Origin: WS-9 sp036274595
Lineage (GTDB): Bacteria > Eisenbacteria > RBG-16-71-46 > SZUA-252
Assembly (NCBI GenBank): GCA_036274595.1
Contig: DASUFL010000082.1
Span: forward strand, 1-64,000
Reading direction: 5' to 3'
DNA length: 64,000 bases
Each line of letters opens with the position of its first letter. Within the stretch, counting starts at the first letter, position 1. Positions 25,563-34,506 of the stretch are shown in pieces. The notes under the pieces were generated by a model. The model did no database searches and was not told the DNA's origin. It saw only the letters and a list, made by a program, of their open reading frames with translations. The translations under genes were made by a program, and so were the position numbers.

Positions 25563-26312
25563 CTACTCGTCTCCCCCGTCGTCCTCGCCCCGCGTGTTCC
25601 GGTAGTAGACCTTGAACTTCTTCCGGAGCCGGTTCTGCCGCGTGCGCTCGCGCCACGCGCGGATGGGATTCCGCCAGCGGAACGACACGCCCCGCCCCGC
25701 GCCCCGTCCGAAGCGCCTCAGGTAGAGCCAGCCGAAGAGGAGCCCGCCCAGGTGCGCCACGTTCGCGACGCCGCCGCCGGTGGAGGTGAGGGTGGCCCAG
25801 AACGCGAGCGCTCCGAGGATGAGCACGAAGTACTTGGCCTTGATCGGGATGACGAAGTAGAGGAGCAGCGTCCGGTCCGGGAAGAGGATGCCGTACGCGG
25901 CCAGGATCCCGTAGATCGCGCCCGAAGCGCCGATGATCGGGATCGTGGAGTTGGGCGTGACGAGGATCGAGCAGAGCGCCGCGCCGATCCCCGTGATGAA
26001 GTAGAACCGCACGAAGCGCTGCGTCCCCCAGAGCCCCTCCAGCTCGCTGCCGAACATCCAGAGCCCGAGCATGTTGAAGAGGATGTGGAAGAAGCCTCCG
26101 TGCAGGAAGAGATACGTGCCCACCTGCCAGAGGAAGAGATGGTGGACCACCTCGTACGGGACGAGGCCAAAGAGGCGCTCGAGGCGCACCTGCGCCAGGA
26201 AGCCCGCCGCGAGCTGGAAGACGAAGACCCCCACCGTGACGAACACGAGCGTCCGGACGCCCGGGGCGAGCGGGCCGCCAAAGACGATGGGGCGCGGCTC
26301 GCGCCAGCTCAT
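25563..26312 (-). CDS. Rhomboid-family intramembrane serine protease
   Basis: 249 aa with about six hydrophobic segments. The active-site dyad is present: GASGAIYG with Ser130 and AHLGGLLFG with His187, plus HILFNMLGLWMFG with Asn80 in the second helix. Residues after about 205 form a very basic cytoplasmic tail (FRWRNPIRAWRERTRQNRLRKK). It cleaves transmembrane substrates inside the bilayer; substrates unknown. The ATG at 26312 overlaps the stop of the GlmU-like gene as ATGA, so the two are co-translated. Confidence 0.9.
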   Translation of the reverse strand: MSWREPRPIVFGGPLAPGVRTLVFVTVGVFVFQLAAGFLAQVRLERLFGLVPYEVVHHLFLWQVGTYLFLHGGFFHILFNMLGLWMFGSELEGLWGTQRFVRFYFITGIGAALCSILVTPNSTIPIIGASGAIYGILAAYGILFPDRTLLLYFVIPIKAKYFVLILGALAFWATLTSTGGGVANVAHLGGLLFGWLYLRRFGRGAGRGVSFRWRNPIRAWRERTRQNRLRKKFKVYYRNTRGEDDGGDE

Positions 26313-27610
26313 GCGCGCTTCTCCGGCGCCGCCCGGAGCTTGGGCCCGAGGTAGAGGCGGCGCTCCTCGGCCGTGTCGTCGAACGCCTGGCGGACTCGAG
26401 AGTCCAGCTCGACGCTGAGCTCGACCTTGCGGCGCTCCATGGCCCGCACGGCGGTCTCGATCATGGCGTCGATCCGGTGCTCCGCGAGCGAGGACGGCGT
26501 GCCCCACACGAAGGACGGCACGTACACGGGCCAGAGCTCGGCGCCGTACAGGTTGCTGCCGATGCCGAGAACGCACCCGGTCGGGAGCGACGTGCTGATG
26601 CCGGTTTTCGTGTAGTCGCCGATCACGGCCCCGAGCAGCGTCTGCCCCGAGCCCTCGGCATGGCCGTCGGCATAGGCGCGGGCCGAGCGGTAGAAGCGAA
26701 CCTCGCCGTAGTTGTTCTTGAGGTCGCTGTTGTTGGTGTTCGCGCCGAGATTGACCCACTCGCCCACGAACGAGTGCCCGAGGAAGCCGTCGTGCTGCTT
26801 GTTGGCGTACCCCTGGAACACGGACGCCTCGATCTCGCCTCCCACCTTGCAGACGGGACCGATCGACGTGCCGCCGCGGATCTTCGCGCCCGCCCTGATC
26901 ACGGAGCCCTCGCCGATGACGGCTGGTCCCTCGATGTAGGCGAGCGGCTCGACCTTCGCGTTCTCGCGGATCAGGATCGGCCCCCCTTCCGCGTTCAAGG
27001 CGGCGCCCGCCTGGACCCGCGCGCCGCGCGCCACGTGCACCCCGTCGGGCTGGGTCACGTGGACGCCCGGCTCGATCGTGCCGCGCACCGTGCCCGGCTG
27101 GAAGCCATGGCGGAAGTCCTGGACGATCTGACGCGGGCTCCAGCGGATGAGATCCGCCGCGGACCGCGCGAGGAAGGCGTTCACCTCCGCGGGGAAGCGG
27201 AGGTCCTCGAACGCGCGCTCCGGATCTCCCTCGCGCAGATAGCGCGCCGCGTGCGCCACCCGCTCCGCCTTGACCTTGGCGGCGAACAGGGTGCCATCGG
27301 CCATGTACGACGCCTCGCTCGGCGACGCGGCGAGGAAATGGAGGATCTCGTCGTCCGTCATGCAGAGCCGCGCGTTGACGAAGAGCGTCTCTTCGGCCGG
27401 GGGAGCGCCCACGTGGGCGGTCGGATAGAGGAGGCGCGTCACCTCCTCGATCTCCGGACGCACGTGGAGCACGAGCGGCGACTCGGGGAACGCGCGCACG
27501 AGCTTTTCCACGAGCGAGAACGCGCCGCAGCGGAGGGCGAAGGCGGGCCGGAGCAGTGTGTGGGGTCCGAACGACTGGACGAGCGGGTCCTCGAAGAGAC
27601 AAAGGTTCAC
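26309..27610 (-). CDS. GlmU-like putative sugar nucleotidyltransferase with left-handed beta-helix
   Basis: 433 aa. The opening VNLCLFEDPLVQSFGPHTLLRP fits the 'I.lFdD......f.PLt.tRPv.elR.G' start of the GlmU-like UDP-GlcNAc diphosphorylase/glucosamine-phosphate acetyltransferase family (TIGR03991 type); this segment is positions 1-22. The region about 185-360 has hexapeptide repeats ('GVHVTQPDGVHVARGARV', 'IGEGSVIRAGAKIRGGTS'), the LpxA-like beta-helix. The usual long GlmU pyrophosphorylase motif is not visible, so the exact reaction is uncertain. GTG at 27610 is chosen over TTG at 27616 because a promoter would initiate there and the family start aligns. Co-translated with rhomboid. Confidence 0.75.
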   Translation of the reverse strand: MNLCLFEDPLVQSFGPHTLLRPAFALRCGAFSLVEKLVRAFPESPLVLHVRPEIEEVTRLLYPTAHVGAPPAEETLFVNARLCMTDDEILHFLAASPSEASYMADGTLFAAKVKAERVAHAARYLREGDPERAFEDLRFPAEVNAFLARSAADLIRWSPRQIVQDFRHGFQPGTVRGTIEPGVHVTQPDGVHVARGARVQAGAALNAEGGPILIRENAKVEPLAYIEGPAVIGEGSVIRAGAKIRGGTSIGPVCKVGGEIEASVFQGYANKQHDGFLGHSFVGEWVNLGANTNNSDLKNNYGEVRFYRSARAYADGHAEGSGQTLLGAVIGDYTKTGISTSLPTGCVLGIGSNLYGAELWPVYVPSFVWGTPSSLAEHRIDAMIETAVRAMERRKVELSVELDSRVRQAFDDTAEERRLYLGPKLRAAPEKRA

Positions 27611-27616
27611 TAGCAA

Positions 27617-27645
27617 AAGGTAGGGACGAACCGCGGTCGCGTCAA
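27617..27645 (-). promoter_or_regulatory. Candidate promoter of leaderless GlmU-like gene
   Basis: TTGACG (27645-27640), 17-base spacer, TACCTT (27622-27617), then six bases and GTG at 27610. No Shine-Dalgarno precedes the GTG. Confidence 0.45.
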
Positions 27646-27672
27646 GTCATGGCGCCTGGGACGCCGAGCGCC

Positions 27673-27678
27673 TACAAT
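27673..27678 (+). promoter_or_regulatory. Candidate -10 element of leaderless 5'-nucleotidase gene
   Basis: TACAAT (five of six consensus bases), six bases (GCCCTG), then GTG at 27685 in the reading frame of the nucleotidase. No -35 box is obvious. Confidence 0.45.
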
Positions 27679-27684
27679 GCCCTG

Positions 27685-29355
27685 GTGACCCCGGACACGC
27701 CTGGGAGCGATCCCACGACGAAGAAGCCGCCCCAGGGAAGCCCCGCGGCTCCGGCCCCGGCGCCCGTCGCACCGCCCGCCGGCTCGAAGGCATCCCCCGA
27801 GGAAGAAGCGTCGCAGGAAGCGGCCGTCGCGATCCAGCCCGCGCACGCGCATCGAAAGGCGCCGGCACACGCGCCGCCGCCTGCGCCGGCCCGGGAGCCT
27901 TCGGCGCGGGCGCTCCGCTACCGCGAGCATCGGATTCCGCGGCGTCATCGCGTTTTCGTGAATCGCAATCTCAAGATGACGGCGATCCGCGCGATCGGCT
28001 TCGACCTCGACCACACGCTCGCGCACTACGATCCCATTCCCGTCGAGGAGCTGGGCTTCGATCTCACCAAGCGGAAGCTGGTCGACCAGAAGGGCTACCC
28101 GAAGGAAATCCTGGACCTCAAGTACGATCCGCAGTGGGTGATCCGCGGGCTCGTGGTGGACAAGAAGCGCGGGAACGTCCTCAAGATGGACTACTTCAAC
28201 TTCGTCTCGCGCGCCTACCACGGATTGACCGCGCTCCGCTCGGACGAGCGCCGACGCGCGTACCGGTCCGATCGCATCCGGCTCGGCCACGAGAACTACG
28301 TCTCGGTGGACACGCTCTTCCATCTCCCCGAGGTCTATCTCTACGTCTGCCTGATCGACTTCTTCGAGCGCCAGAACGGGAAGAAGTCGCTCGACTACGA
28401 GGCGCTCTACAGGGACGTGCGCGAGATGATCGACGAGGCGCACCGGGACGGGAGCTTGAAGTCGGTCATCACCGGCAACCTGGACCGCTACATCCGCCTC
28501 GACCCCGAGGTGCGGACGGTGCTCGAGGAGTTTCGCCGCGCCGGGAAGAAGCTCTTCCTCCTCACGAACAGCGAGTGGTCCTACACCGACGCCTTGATGC
28601 GCCACATCCTCGGGCGCGGCAAGGGGGCGCCCGCGCACTGGAGCGACCTCTTCAACGTGGTGATCGTGGAGGCGGGCAAGCCGCAGTTCTTCCAATCCAG
28701 CGACGCGCCGGCTCCGGTGGACGAGCTCCAGGGGCGGAAGATCCCGGCGATGGTGGGGCGCGGCGGGAGCGCCGGGTACCTCCAGCGGACGCTCGGCTCC
28801 GGTGGCGAGCACGTGCTCTACTTCGGGGATCACACGTATGGCGACATCCTGCAGTCGAAGCGCGTCGCCAGCTGGCGCACGGCCATGATCGTGCCGGAGC
28901 TGGACCGCGAGATCACCGTCACCGCCGAGCACGCGAAGGAATTCGAGCGGCTCGCGCGGCTGTCGTCCGAGCGCCACCAGCTCGAGATCGACAAGGCCGC
29001 GATCAGCCGCGAGCTCCGGCGGCTGACCTTGATCCTGAGCGAGCAGGACGGCGCGGACCCGGCGCGGCGGGGCGAGATCGCGGCGCGCATCCAGGAGATC
29101 CCGGAGCGGATCGCCGAGTTCGAGCACCGCGGCTCCGAGCTCGAGCACGAGATCGGACAGATCCGCCTCAAGATCGACCGCTCGTACAATCCGCGCTGGG
29201 GATCCCTGTTCCGCGAGGGAAACGAGTCGAGCCGCTTCGGCCACCAGCTCAAGGACTTCGCCTGCGTCTACACGAGCCGGGTCTCGAACTTCCTTCACTA
29301 CCCCTGGAACTACTACTTCCAGTCCCCCGTCGGCTACATGCCGCACGACATCTAG
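27685..29355 (+). CDS. HAD-IG family 5'-nucleotidase
   Basis: 556 aa from GTG 27685; an ATG at 27649 would add 12 residues. The first about 75 residues are Pro/Ala-rich and probably disordered. The HAD core starts with IRAIGFDLDHTLAHYD, where the two Asp of DxDxT are catalytic. LFLLTNSEWSYTDALM is the motif II region, and VLYFGDHTYGDILQSK is the motif III/IV loop with acidic Mg ligands, as in cytosolic purine 5'-nucleotidases (cN-II type). A long coiled coil (about residues 430-520) follows. It likely dephosphorylates purine nucleoside monophosphates. Length matches the family. It ends 12 bp from the convergent aminotransferase gene. Confidence 0.88.
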   Translation: MTPDTPGSDPTTKKPPQGSPAAPAPAPVAPPAGSKASPEEEASQEAAVAIQPAHAHRKAPAHAPPPAPAREPSARALRYREHRIPRRHRVFVNRNLKMTAIRAIGFDLDHTLAHYDPIPVEELGFDLTKRKLVDQKGYPKEILDLKYDPQWVIRGLVVDKKRGNVLKMDYFNFVSRAYHGLTALRSDERRRAYRSDRIRLGHENYVSVDTLFHLPEVYLYVCLIDFFERQNGKKSLDYEALYRDVREMIDEAHRDGSLKSVITGNLDRYIRLDPEVRTVLEEFRRAGKKLFLLTNSEWSYTDALMRHILGRGKGAPAHWSDLFNVVIVEAGKPQFFQSSDAPAPVDELQGRKIPAMVGRGGSAGYLQRTLGSGGEHVLYFGDHTYGDILQSKRVASWRTAMIVPELDREITVTAEHAKEFERLARLSSERHQLEIDKAAISRELRRLTLILSEQDGADPARRGEIAARIQEIPERIAEFEHRGSELEHEIGQIRLKIDRSYNPRWGSLFREGNESSRFGHQLKDFACVYTSRVSNFLHYPWNYYFQSPVGYMPHDI

Positions 29356-29367
29356 TCGGCCCTCGAC

Positions 29368-30678
29368 TCAGCCCGCCAGAACCGAATCGATCGCGGTGAT
29401 GCCATGCGCGAGCTGCTCGTCGGTGATCGTGAGGGGCGGAAGGAGCTGCAGCACGGTTCCATGCGTCCCGCTCGGGATCGTGAGGACGCCGCGCTCGAGG
29501 AGCCCGCGCCAGAGCGACGCAAGGCGAGCCTGGGCCGGGCCCGCCGATCCGTCGGACGGAAGCTCGATCCCGGCCATCAACCCCGTCGAGCGGACGCCGA
29601 CGCGGTGGCGCCGGGCCAGGTTGGCGAGTGCGTCGTCGAGCCAGCGACCCTTCCGCTCGACCTCCTCGCGCAACCCGGGCGCGGTGAGGCGCTTCAAGGT
29701 GGCCAGCGCGCCCGCACAGGCGAGCGGGTGCGCGTAGAACGTGCTCGCGTGCGGCGCCTCGCCGGAAGCGGGCACGTGCCGGCGCCATGCGTCCATGAGC
29801 CTGGATCGGCCGAACACCGCCGCGATCGCGACGCCGCCGCCGATCCCCTTGCCGGCGCAGAGGAGATCGGGCTCGGCTTCCGGGCCGGAGCGCTCCCAGG
29901 CCCAGAACGGGCCGGTCCGCCCGGCGCCGGTCATCACCTCGTCGTAGATCACGACCGCGCCATGCTGGCGCGCGAGCGCGCAGAGCCCGGCCAGAAAGCC
30001 GGGGGGCGGAAGCACCGTGCCCCCTCGTCCCTGGATCGGCTCCGCGATCACCGCGGCGCAGGGCTCGCCCTCGCGCAGCGCGCGCTCGAGCGAGTCCAGA
30101 TCGCCGTAGGCGACGTGAACCGCCCAGCCGCCGAGCAGCGCCTGGATCGGACCGGGAGGCGCCGGATGATGCGTGACCTCGAGCGCGCCCAGGGAATCGC
30201 CGTGGTACGAGCCGGTGAACGCCACCATGCGCCTTCGTCCGGTGGCGAGGGCAGCCGTCTTCAAGGCCAGCTCCACCGCCTCGGAGCCGGTGGATGCGAG
30301 GAGGACGCGATCGAGGCGTCCCCCGACGCGCGACAGCGCACGTACCAGTCGATCCCGCTCGCGGTGCGGCATGAGATCCCCGAGCCCTTGCACGAGACGC
30401 CCCGCCTGCGCCGACACCGCACGCTTGATCTCCGGAGACGCGTGCCCGAGCGAGGCCGCACCGAATCCGGACGTGAGATCGAGGAAGCGATTGCCGTCGA
30501 GATCCAGGACGACGGCGCCGCGGGCGCGAGCCCACACGATCGGCTGGGAATCGACGCCCCAGATCGCAGCCCCCTCCGCGCGTCGCAGCCGCTTCGCCGC
30601 GGCGAGCGACTTGGGACCCGGCACCGCCGTGCGGATCTCGGGAAGCTCGTCCCCTCGAAGCGCGGTCACGCGCGTCAC
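29368..30678 (-). CDS. Class III pyridoxal-phosphate aminotransferase
   Basis: 436 aa from GTG 30678, which overlaps the stop of the EamA gene as GTGA. LDGNRFLDLTSGFGAASLGH opens the fold, STGSEAVELALKTA binds the cofactor phosphate, AFTGSYHGDSLGALEVT contains the class III YHG motif, VIYDEVMTGAGRTG contains the Asp that pairs with the pyridine nitrogen, and LLCAGKGIGGGVAIA holds the Schiff-base Lys. It transfers an amino group from an amine or omega-amino acid to a 2-oxoacid; acetylornithine, GABA and other omega-amino acids are possible substrates and cannot be separated by eye. Coupled to an exporter-type gene, which may handle its substrate or product. Confidence 0.88.
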   Translation of the reverse strand: MTRVTALRGDELPEIRTAVPGPKSLAAAKRLRRAEGAAIWGVDSQPIVWARARGAVVLDLDGNRFLDLTSGFGAASLGHASPEIKRAVSAQAGRLVQGLGDLMPHRERDRLVRALSRVGGRLDRVLLASTGSEAVELALKTAALATGRRRMVAFTGSYHGDSLGALEVTHHPAPPGPIQALLGGWAVHVAYGDLDSLERALREGEPCAAVIAEPIQGRGGTVLPPPGFLAGLCALARQHGAVVIYDEVMTGAGRTGPFWAWERSGPEAEPDLLCAGKGIGGGVAIAAVFGRSRLMDAWRRHVPASGEAPHASTFYAHPLACAGALATLKRLTAPGLREEVERKGRWLDDALANLARRHRVGVRSTGLMAGIELPSDGSAGPAQARLASLWRGLLERGVLTIPSGTHGTVLQLLPPLTITDEQLAHGITAIDSVLAG

Positions 30679-31622
30679 CGGGGGGCCTCCGCCGGCGCCC
30701 GAGTCGAGGACTGGCGCGTCTCGACCCACGTCACGCCGGCGAGCACGAGGAGCGCGCCCACGACGAAGCCGGGCGTGAACCGCTCCCCGAAGATGGCCCA
30801 CGACAGGATCGCGGTGAGGATCGGCTGGATGTTCGTGGTCACCGCGACCTTCGAGGCTTCGAGATGGCGGAGCGCGTACATGTAGAGAGGGTACGCAATC
30901 ACCGAGGTCCCGATGGAGAGATAGAGGATGCCGCCCCACGCCCCGGGCCCGATCGATTCGAGCGGCGGAATGGCCCCCGGAACCAGAAAGCCTGGAAGGC
31001 ACATCACGGTCCCGCTCACGATGGCCCACGTCGTCACCGTCATGGCGTCGTAGCGCTCGACGAGCTGCTTCGCGAGCACCGTGTAGGCCGCCCACGCGGA
31101 CACCGCGACCAGGATCATGACGTCCCCCACGAGAACCCCCATCTCGTTCCGGAGACCACGCTCGAACAGGATGATCGCGACCCCCGCGAATGCGACGAGC
31201 GTTCCGAAGAGCTTCGCGCCGATCGAACGCTCGCCGAGCACCCTTCTCGCCAGGAGAAGGACGAAGAGCGGAGTGAGCGCGTAGAGGAGCGACGCGTGGC
31301 TCGCCGTCGATCGCGAGAGCCCGAAGAGAAAGAAGCCCTGGTTGATCGGCACCACGAAGAAGCCGAGCAGCACGAGCTTGATCCTGTCCTCGCGCGCGAC
31401 GGACGCCCCGCCGCGAACGCGCTGGTACACGAGGAGCGTGAGCGAGGCGATGATGAATCGGATGAGGGCGACCGCGAGCGGGCCGATGGCGGCCACCGCG
31501 CTCTTCGCGATGATGTGGGTGAGGCTGGAGAAGATCTGGTTGAGGCCGAGGGCGGCGATCACCCGCGATTTCGGCGCGCGCGGCACCCCGGGGCCCGATC
31601 CACCGCTCGTCGTGCGGTCCAA
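30675..31622 (-). CDS. EamA/DMT-superfamily transporter
   Basis: 315 aa with about ten hydrophobic helices arranged as two EamA repeats: VIAALGLNQIFSSLTHIIAK opens the first, and VGDVMILVAVSAWAAYTVLAK opens the second. IRFIIASLTLLVYQR and IPLINQG-like segments are typical of drug/metabolite exporters. The start is a TTG at 31622, supported by a promoter-like element 6 bases upstream and by continuous family similarity soon after. It probably exports an amino acid or metabolite; substrate unknown. First gene of a two-gene unit with the class III aminotransferase. Confidence 0.85.
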   Translation of the reverse strand: MDRTTSGGSGPGVPRAPKSRVIAALGLNQIFSSLTHIIAKSAVAAIGPLAVALIRFIIASLTLLVYQRVRGGASVAREDRIKLVLLGFFVVPINQGFFLFGLSRSTASHASLLYALTPLFVLLLARRVLGERSIGAKLFGTLVAFAGVAIILFERGLRNEMGVLVGDVMILVAVSAWAAYTVLAKQLVERYDAMTVTTWAIVSGTVMCLPGFLVPGAIPPLESIGPGAWGGILYLSIGTSVIAYPLYMYALRHLEASKVAVTTNIQPILTAILSWAIFGERFTPGFVVGALLVLAGVTWVETRQSSTRAPAEAPR

Positions 31623-31628
31623 GAGCGG

Positions 31629-31657
31629 ATTCTAGTCGACGAGAGCACGCCGCGCAA
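31629..31657 (-). promoter_or_regulatory. Promoter of leaderless EamA transporter gene
   Basis: TTGCGC (31657-31652), 17-base spacer, TAGAAT (31634-31629), then six bases (CCGCTC) and the TTG start at 31622. The best -35/-10/start arrangement in the window; there is no room for a Shine-Dalgarno. Confidence 0.55.
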
Positions 31658-31713
31658 CGAGACCCCGGGCCGTCCCCGAGCGACGAGACTGGCCCGCGCG
31701 AGCGCGCTTGCGG

Positions 31714-31719
31714 TATCCT
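31714..31719 (+). promoter_or_regulatory. Candidate -10 element of the GreA-like gene
   Basis: TATCCT, 25 bases before the ATG at 31744. The predicted mRNA would begin near 31726 and carry a short leader with GGAGG, so this gene would be Shine-Dalgarno-led. No clear -35. Confidence 0.4.
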
Positions 31720-31743
31720 GACGGGCTTGGAGGTACCGAACTC

Positions 31744-34413
31744 ATGATGGACGCCGATTTCAGGAAGTACCTCGCCGCGGTCAAAGCGGACGAGCCGCCG
31801 GCCCTGTCGACCGACCCGCGCTGGCAGGAGACGGAAGCGCTCGCCCGCCGGCTGATCGCCGAGAGCAAGGTCGAAGCCGCGCTCAAGTCGCTCGAGCAGG
31901 AGCCTCTGCGCCGCAAGCGCTGGGACCTCCTCCTCCTCAACGCCCTTCTCCGGGAAGGGCTCGGCGAGTACGCAGCCGCGCTCGAGTCCTTCGAGGTGGT
32001 CGCGGACAAGCTCATGGCGTCCGGCGACCGGGAGGGCGTGCGCTCGCTCCTCGACCGCTTCCTCGAGCCGGAGCCCACGACGCCCGCGGTGCGGCTCCTC
32101 GTCTTCCTCGCGCGGGGAGGTGGCCTCTCCGAGTCGGAGCGGCTCGATCTCCTGCGCGAGGCGATCGAGATCCGTCCGAGCGATCCGGATCTGAACGGGG
32201 AGGTCGCAGCCGCGCTCGAGCGGGCGGGCGACGCCGACGGAGCGCGGCAGCACCGGGTTCGCTCCGTCGAGCTCCATCTCGAAGCGGGCCACGCCGAGCG
32301 CGTGTCGGACGATTTCCTCCGGCTGATCGAGGAGGATCTCGAGCATCACCCCGCGCGCGTGGGGCGGGCCCTCCTTCGCTTCGCGTCGCTCGTGTCGTTC
32401 GCCGAGTCGGAGCCGCTCCTCGACCTCGCGGTCCCGGAGCTCAAGCAGCGGGCCCCCGGATTGATCTCCTGGGACGACATCGCGCCGATGGCCCCGCGCG
32501 TTCCCGCCAACGCGGCCGGCCGGAAGCTCCTCGGGACGCTCCTCCGCATCGCGGTCGCGCGGGAGCCCGAGCCCGGCGCGATCCTCGAAGGCTCCGGCAT
32601 CGAGGACGCGACGAAGCCGCTCGATCAAGTGGGCGCGCGGCTCCCCAAGATCCTCGCGCTTCCTCCGGGCGCTCATGTCGGCCACACGACATGGGGACTG
32701 GGACGAGTGCGCGCGAGCGACGGAGAGAATCTGACGCTCGACTTCCCTTCGCGCGCGGGCCATCGCATGTCCTTCGCCATGGCGTCCAAGTCGCTCGACC
32801 GCCTCCCGGGGGACGGCCTCCGCGTGCTCGCCGCCGAGGATTCCGCGAAGGCGAGAGCGCTCGCGGCGGCCGGCGATCCCGAGATCCTCGTGCGGGTGCT
32901 TCGCGACGTGGGAGGCACGGCCACCGCGGCTCAGCTCAGGCCGAAGCTCGAAGCGGCGCTCCCAGGGGTCGACGTCGGCGCGTACTGGAAGCAGTCGAAG
33001 GACGCCATCAAGGGGGACGCCCGGCTGGACTCGAGCGAAGCCTACCGGCAGATCTTCCGCCTCGCGCCCGAGGGCGCGGCGGCCGGCGGCGCCGTGCTCC
33101 CTCAGCTCCAGCCCAAGGCGGCGACCCAGGGGCTCGGCTTGATCCGGAAATTCCTGCGCGAGCATCCCGACGAGGAGCCCCGCTTCCGCGCGACCGCCGG
33201 GCCGCTCGTCAAACGGTGGTCGGGCGACGACACGCTCGATGCGCCGACGCGCGCGCAGGCGCTCTGCTACGCGCTCGCATGGGAGTCGCTCGGCGAGGCG
33301 GCCGCGCGCGAGCACCTGGAAGCGCTGATCCGCAAGGGGCTCCGGCCCGACGACCTCGCGCTGAGCGCGAATCAGGATCAGCTCCTCGATCTCGCCTCGG
33401 AGTCGAAGCTCGAGGAGGACTTCCTCTGGCGCGCGGCGGAGAGCCGGCTCCCGCGGCTCAGGCTGCGCGCGCGCGCCCGGCTGAACGCGCTCCTCGGCGC
33501 CCGCTTCCCCAAGGCGGTCGAGAACAAGATCACCCGCTGGACCGAAGCGCCGGGGCTCGCCGCGCGGCTGATCGAGCACTACGCGGCCCATCCCGACGAG
33601 GCCGAGGCGCCTCCGCTCGGGACGCTCACGGTCGCGACGCTCCGGCTGCTCGAGAAGGACATCCCGGACGGAGCGCCCGAACGCCTTCTCGCGCTGCTCG
33701 AGGAGAGCGGCGCCCTCCAGACACGGCTCCGCAAGGAGCCGCCGGACGAAGACACGCGCTCGCTCCTCGAGAACGTGGTGCTCCACTGGGGCGGGAGCGA
33801 GCGGCGCCTCGTCCCGGTGCTCGAGGCCATGCGCGCCATCGGCATGGGCTCGATTGCCGAGGAGTACGAGTCGCGGCGCAAGGCGCGCGCCCAGAGCCTC
33901 CTCGAGGGGAAGACGACCGACGACGTCGAGACCGTGTTCACCGTGATGACGCGGCCGACCTACGACCGGCTCGAGGCGGAGCTCCGGCGTCTCGCCCTCG
34001 AGCTCAAGACGACCATCCCCGCCGCGATCGAGAAGGCGCGGCAGCTCGGCGATCTTCGCGAGAACGCCGAGTACGAGGCGGCGAAGCTGAAGCAGGCGAA
34101 TGCGGCGGCGCGCCTGCAGGAGCTCATGACCACGCTCGAGCGCACGCGGCTCCTCGAGACCATGGAGATCGACCCGTCGCGCATCGGCGTCGGCACCGAG
34201 GCCGCGCTCAAGCCGGCGGACGGAAACGGCGGTACGATCACCTACTGGCTCCTCGGCGACGGGGACTCGGGCCTCGCGCCGGGAGTCCTTTCCTACCGCG
34301 CGCCGCTCGCGCGGCCGCTCCTCGGAAAGACCGTGGGCTCCTATGTGGACCTCGAGTATCCCGAGGGAACGAGGCGCTTCCTCGTCGAATCCATCGTCAA
34401 GCGGCTCCCCTAG
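31744..34413 (+). CDS. GreA/GreB-type transcription factor with about 735-residue helical-repeat N-terminal extension
   Basis: 889 aa, against about 158 for normal GreA. Residues about 735-889 are a complete Gre factor: the coiled coil with ARQLGDLRENAEYEAAKLKQ retains the Asp and Glu that act at the RNA polymerase active site, and the C-terminal domain ends TVGSYVDLEYPEGTRRFLVES. The first 735 residues are Leu/Ala/Arg/Glu-rich helical repeats resembling TPR units (RWDLLLLNALLREGLGEYAA); similar large Gre proteins exist in Chlamydiae. A CarD-like or KOW-like stretch HTTWGLGRVRASDGENLTLD occurs near residue 320. GGAGG lies 10 bases before the ATG. It should relieve backtracked RNA polymerase; the extension presumably mediates protein contacts. 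Confidence 0.82.
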   Translation: MMDADFRKYLAAVKADEPPALSTDPRWQETEALARRLIAESKVEAALKSLEQEPLRRKRWDLLLLNALLREGLGEYAAALESFEVVADKLMASGDREGVRSLLDRFLEPEPTTPAVRLLVFLARGGGLSESERLDLLREAIEIRPSDPDLNGEVAAALERAGDADGARQHRVRSVELHLEAGHAERVSDDFLRLIEEDLEHHPARVGRALLRFASLVSFAESEPLLDLAVPELKQRAPGLISWDDIAPMAPRVPANAAGRKLLGTLLRIAVAREPEPGAILEGSGIEDATKPLDQVGARLPKILALPPGAHVGHTTWGLGRVRASDGENLTLDFPSRAGHRMSFAMASKSLDRLPGDGLRVLAAEDSAKARALAAAGDPEILVRVLRDVGGTATAAQLRPKLEAALPGVDVGAYWKQSKDAIKGDARLDSSEAYRQIFRLAPEGAAAGGAVLPQLQPKAATQGLGLIRKFLREHPDEEPRFRATAGPLVKRWSGDDTLDAPTRAQALCYALAWESLGEAAAREHLEALIRKGLRPDDLALSANQDQLLDLASESKLEEDFLWRAAESRLPRLRLRARARLNALLGARFPKAVENKITRWTEAPGLAARLIEHYAAHPDEAEAPPLGTLTVATLRLLEKDIPDGAPERLLALLEESGALQTRLRKEPPDEDTRSLLENVVLHWGGSERRLVPVLEAMRAIGMGSIAEEYESRRKARAQSLLEGKTTDDVETVFTVMTRPTYDRLEAELRRLALELKTTIPAAIEKARQLGDLRENAEYEAAKLKQANAAARLQELMTTLERTRLLETMEIDPSRIGVGTEAALKPADGNGGTITYWLLGDGDSGLAPGVLSYRAPLARPLLGKTVGSYVDLEYPEGTRRFLVESIVKRLP

Positions 34414-34422
34414 CGGTTCTGG

Positions 34423-34428
34423 TACTAT
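34423..34428 (+). promoter_or_regulatory. Candidate -10 element of the superoxide dismutase gene
   Basis: TACTAT, 78 bases upstream of the ATG at 34507, leaving a leader of about 70 bases with AAAGGAG. It lies nine bases after the stop of the GreA-like gene. No -35 recognised. Confidence 0.4.
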
Positions 34429-34506
34429 GGGAGCACCCAACCCAGCGAATCACCCTGTGGCGCCCGGGCGCAGCTCCGGGCCATCCGTCGAAAGGAGATC
34501 CGCCTC

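Noticed and set aside
29368..34440. Minus-strand frame of 1690 codons running from the class III aminotransferase through the EamA gene and the GreA-like gene
   Set aside because: Only its last 436 codons encode a recognisable enzyme. The rest is antisense to or out of frame with real genes; the GTGA junction gives the true start.
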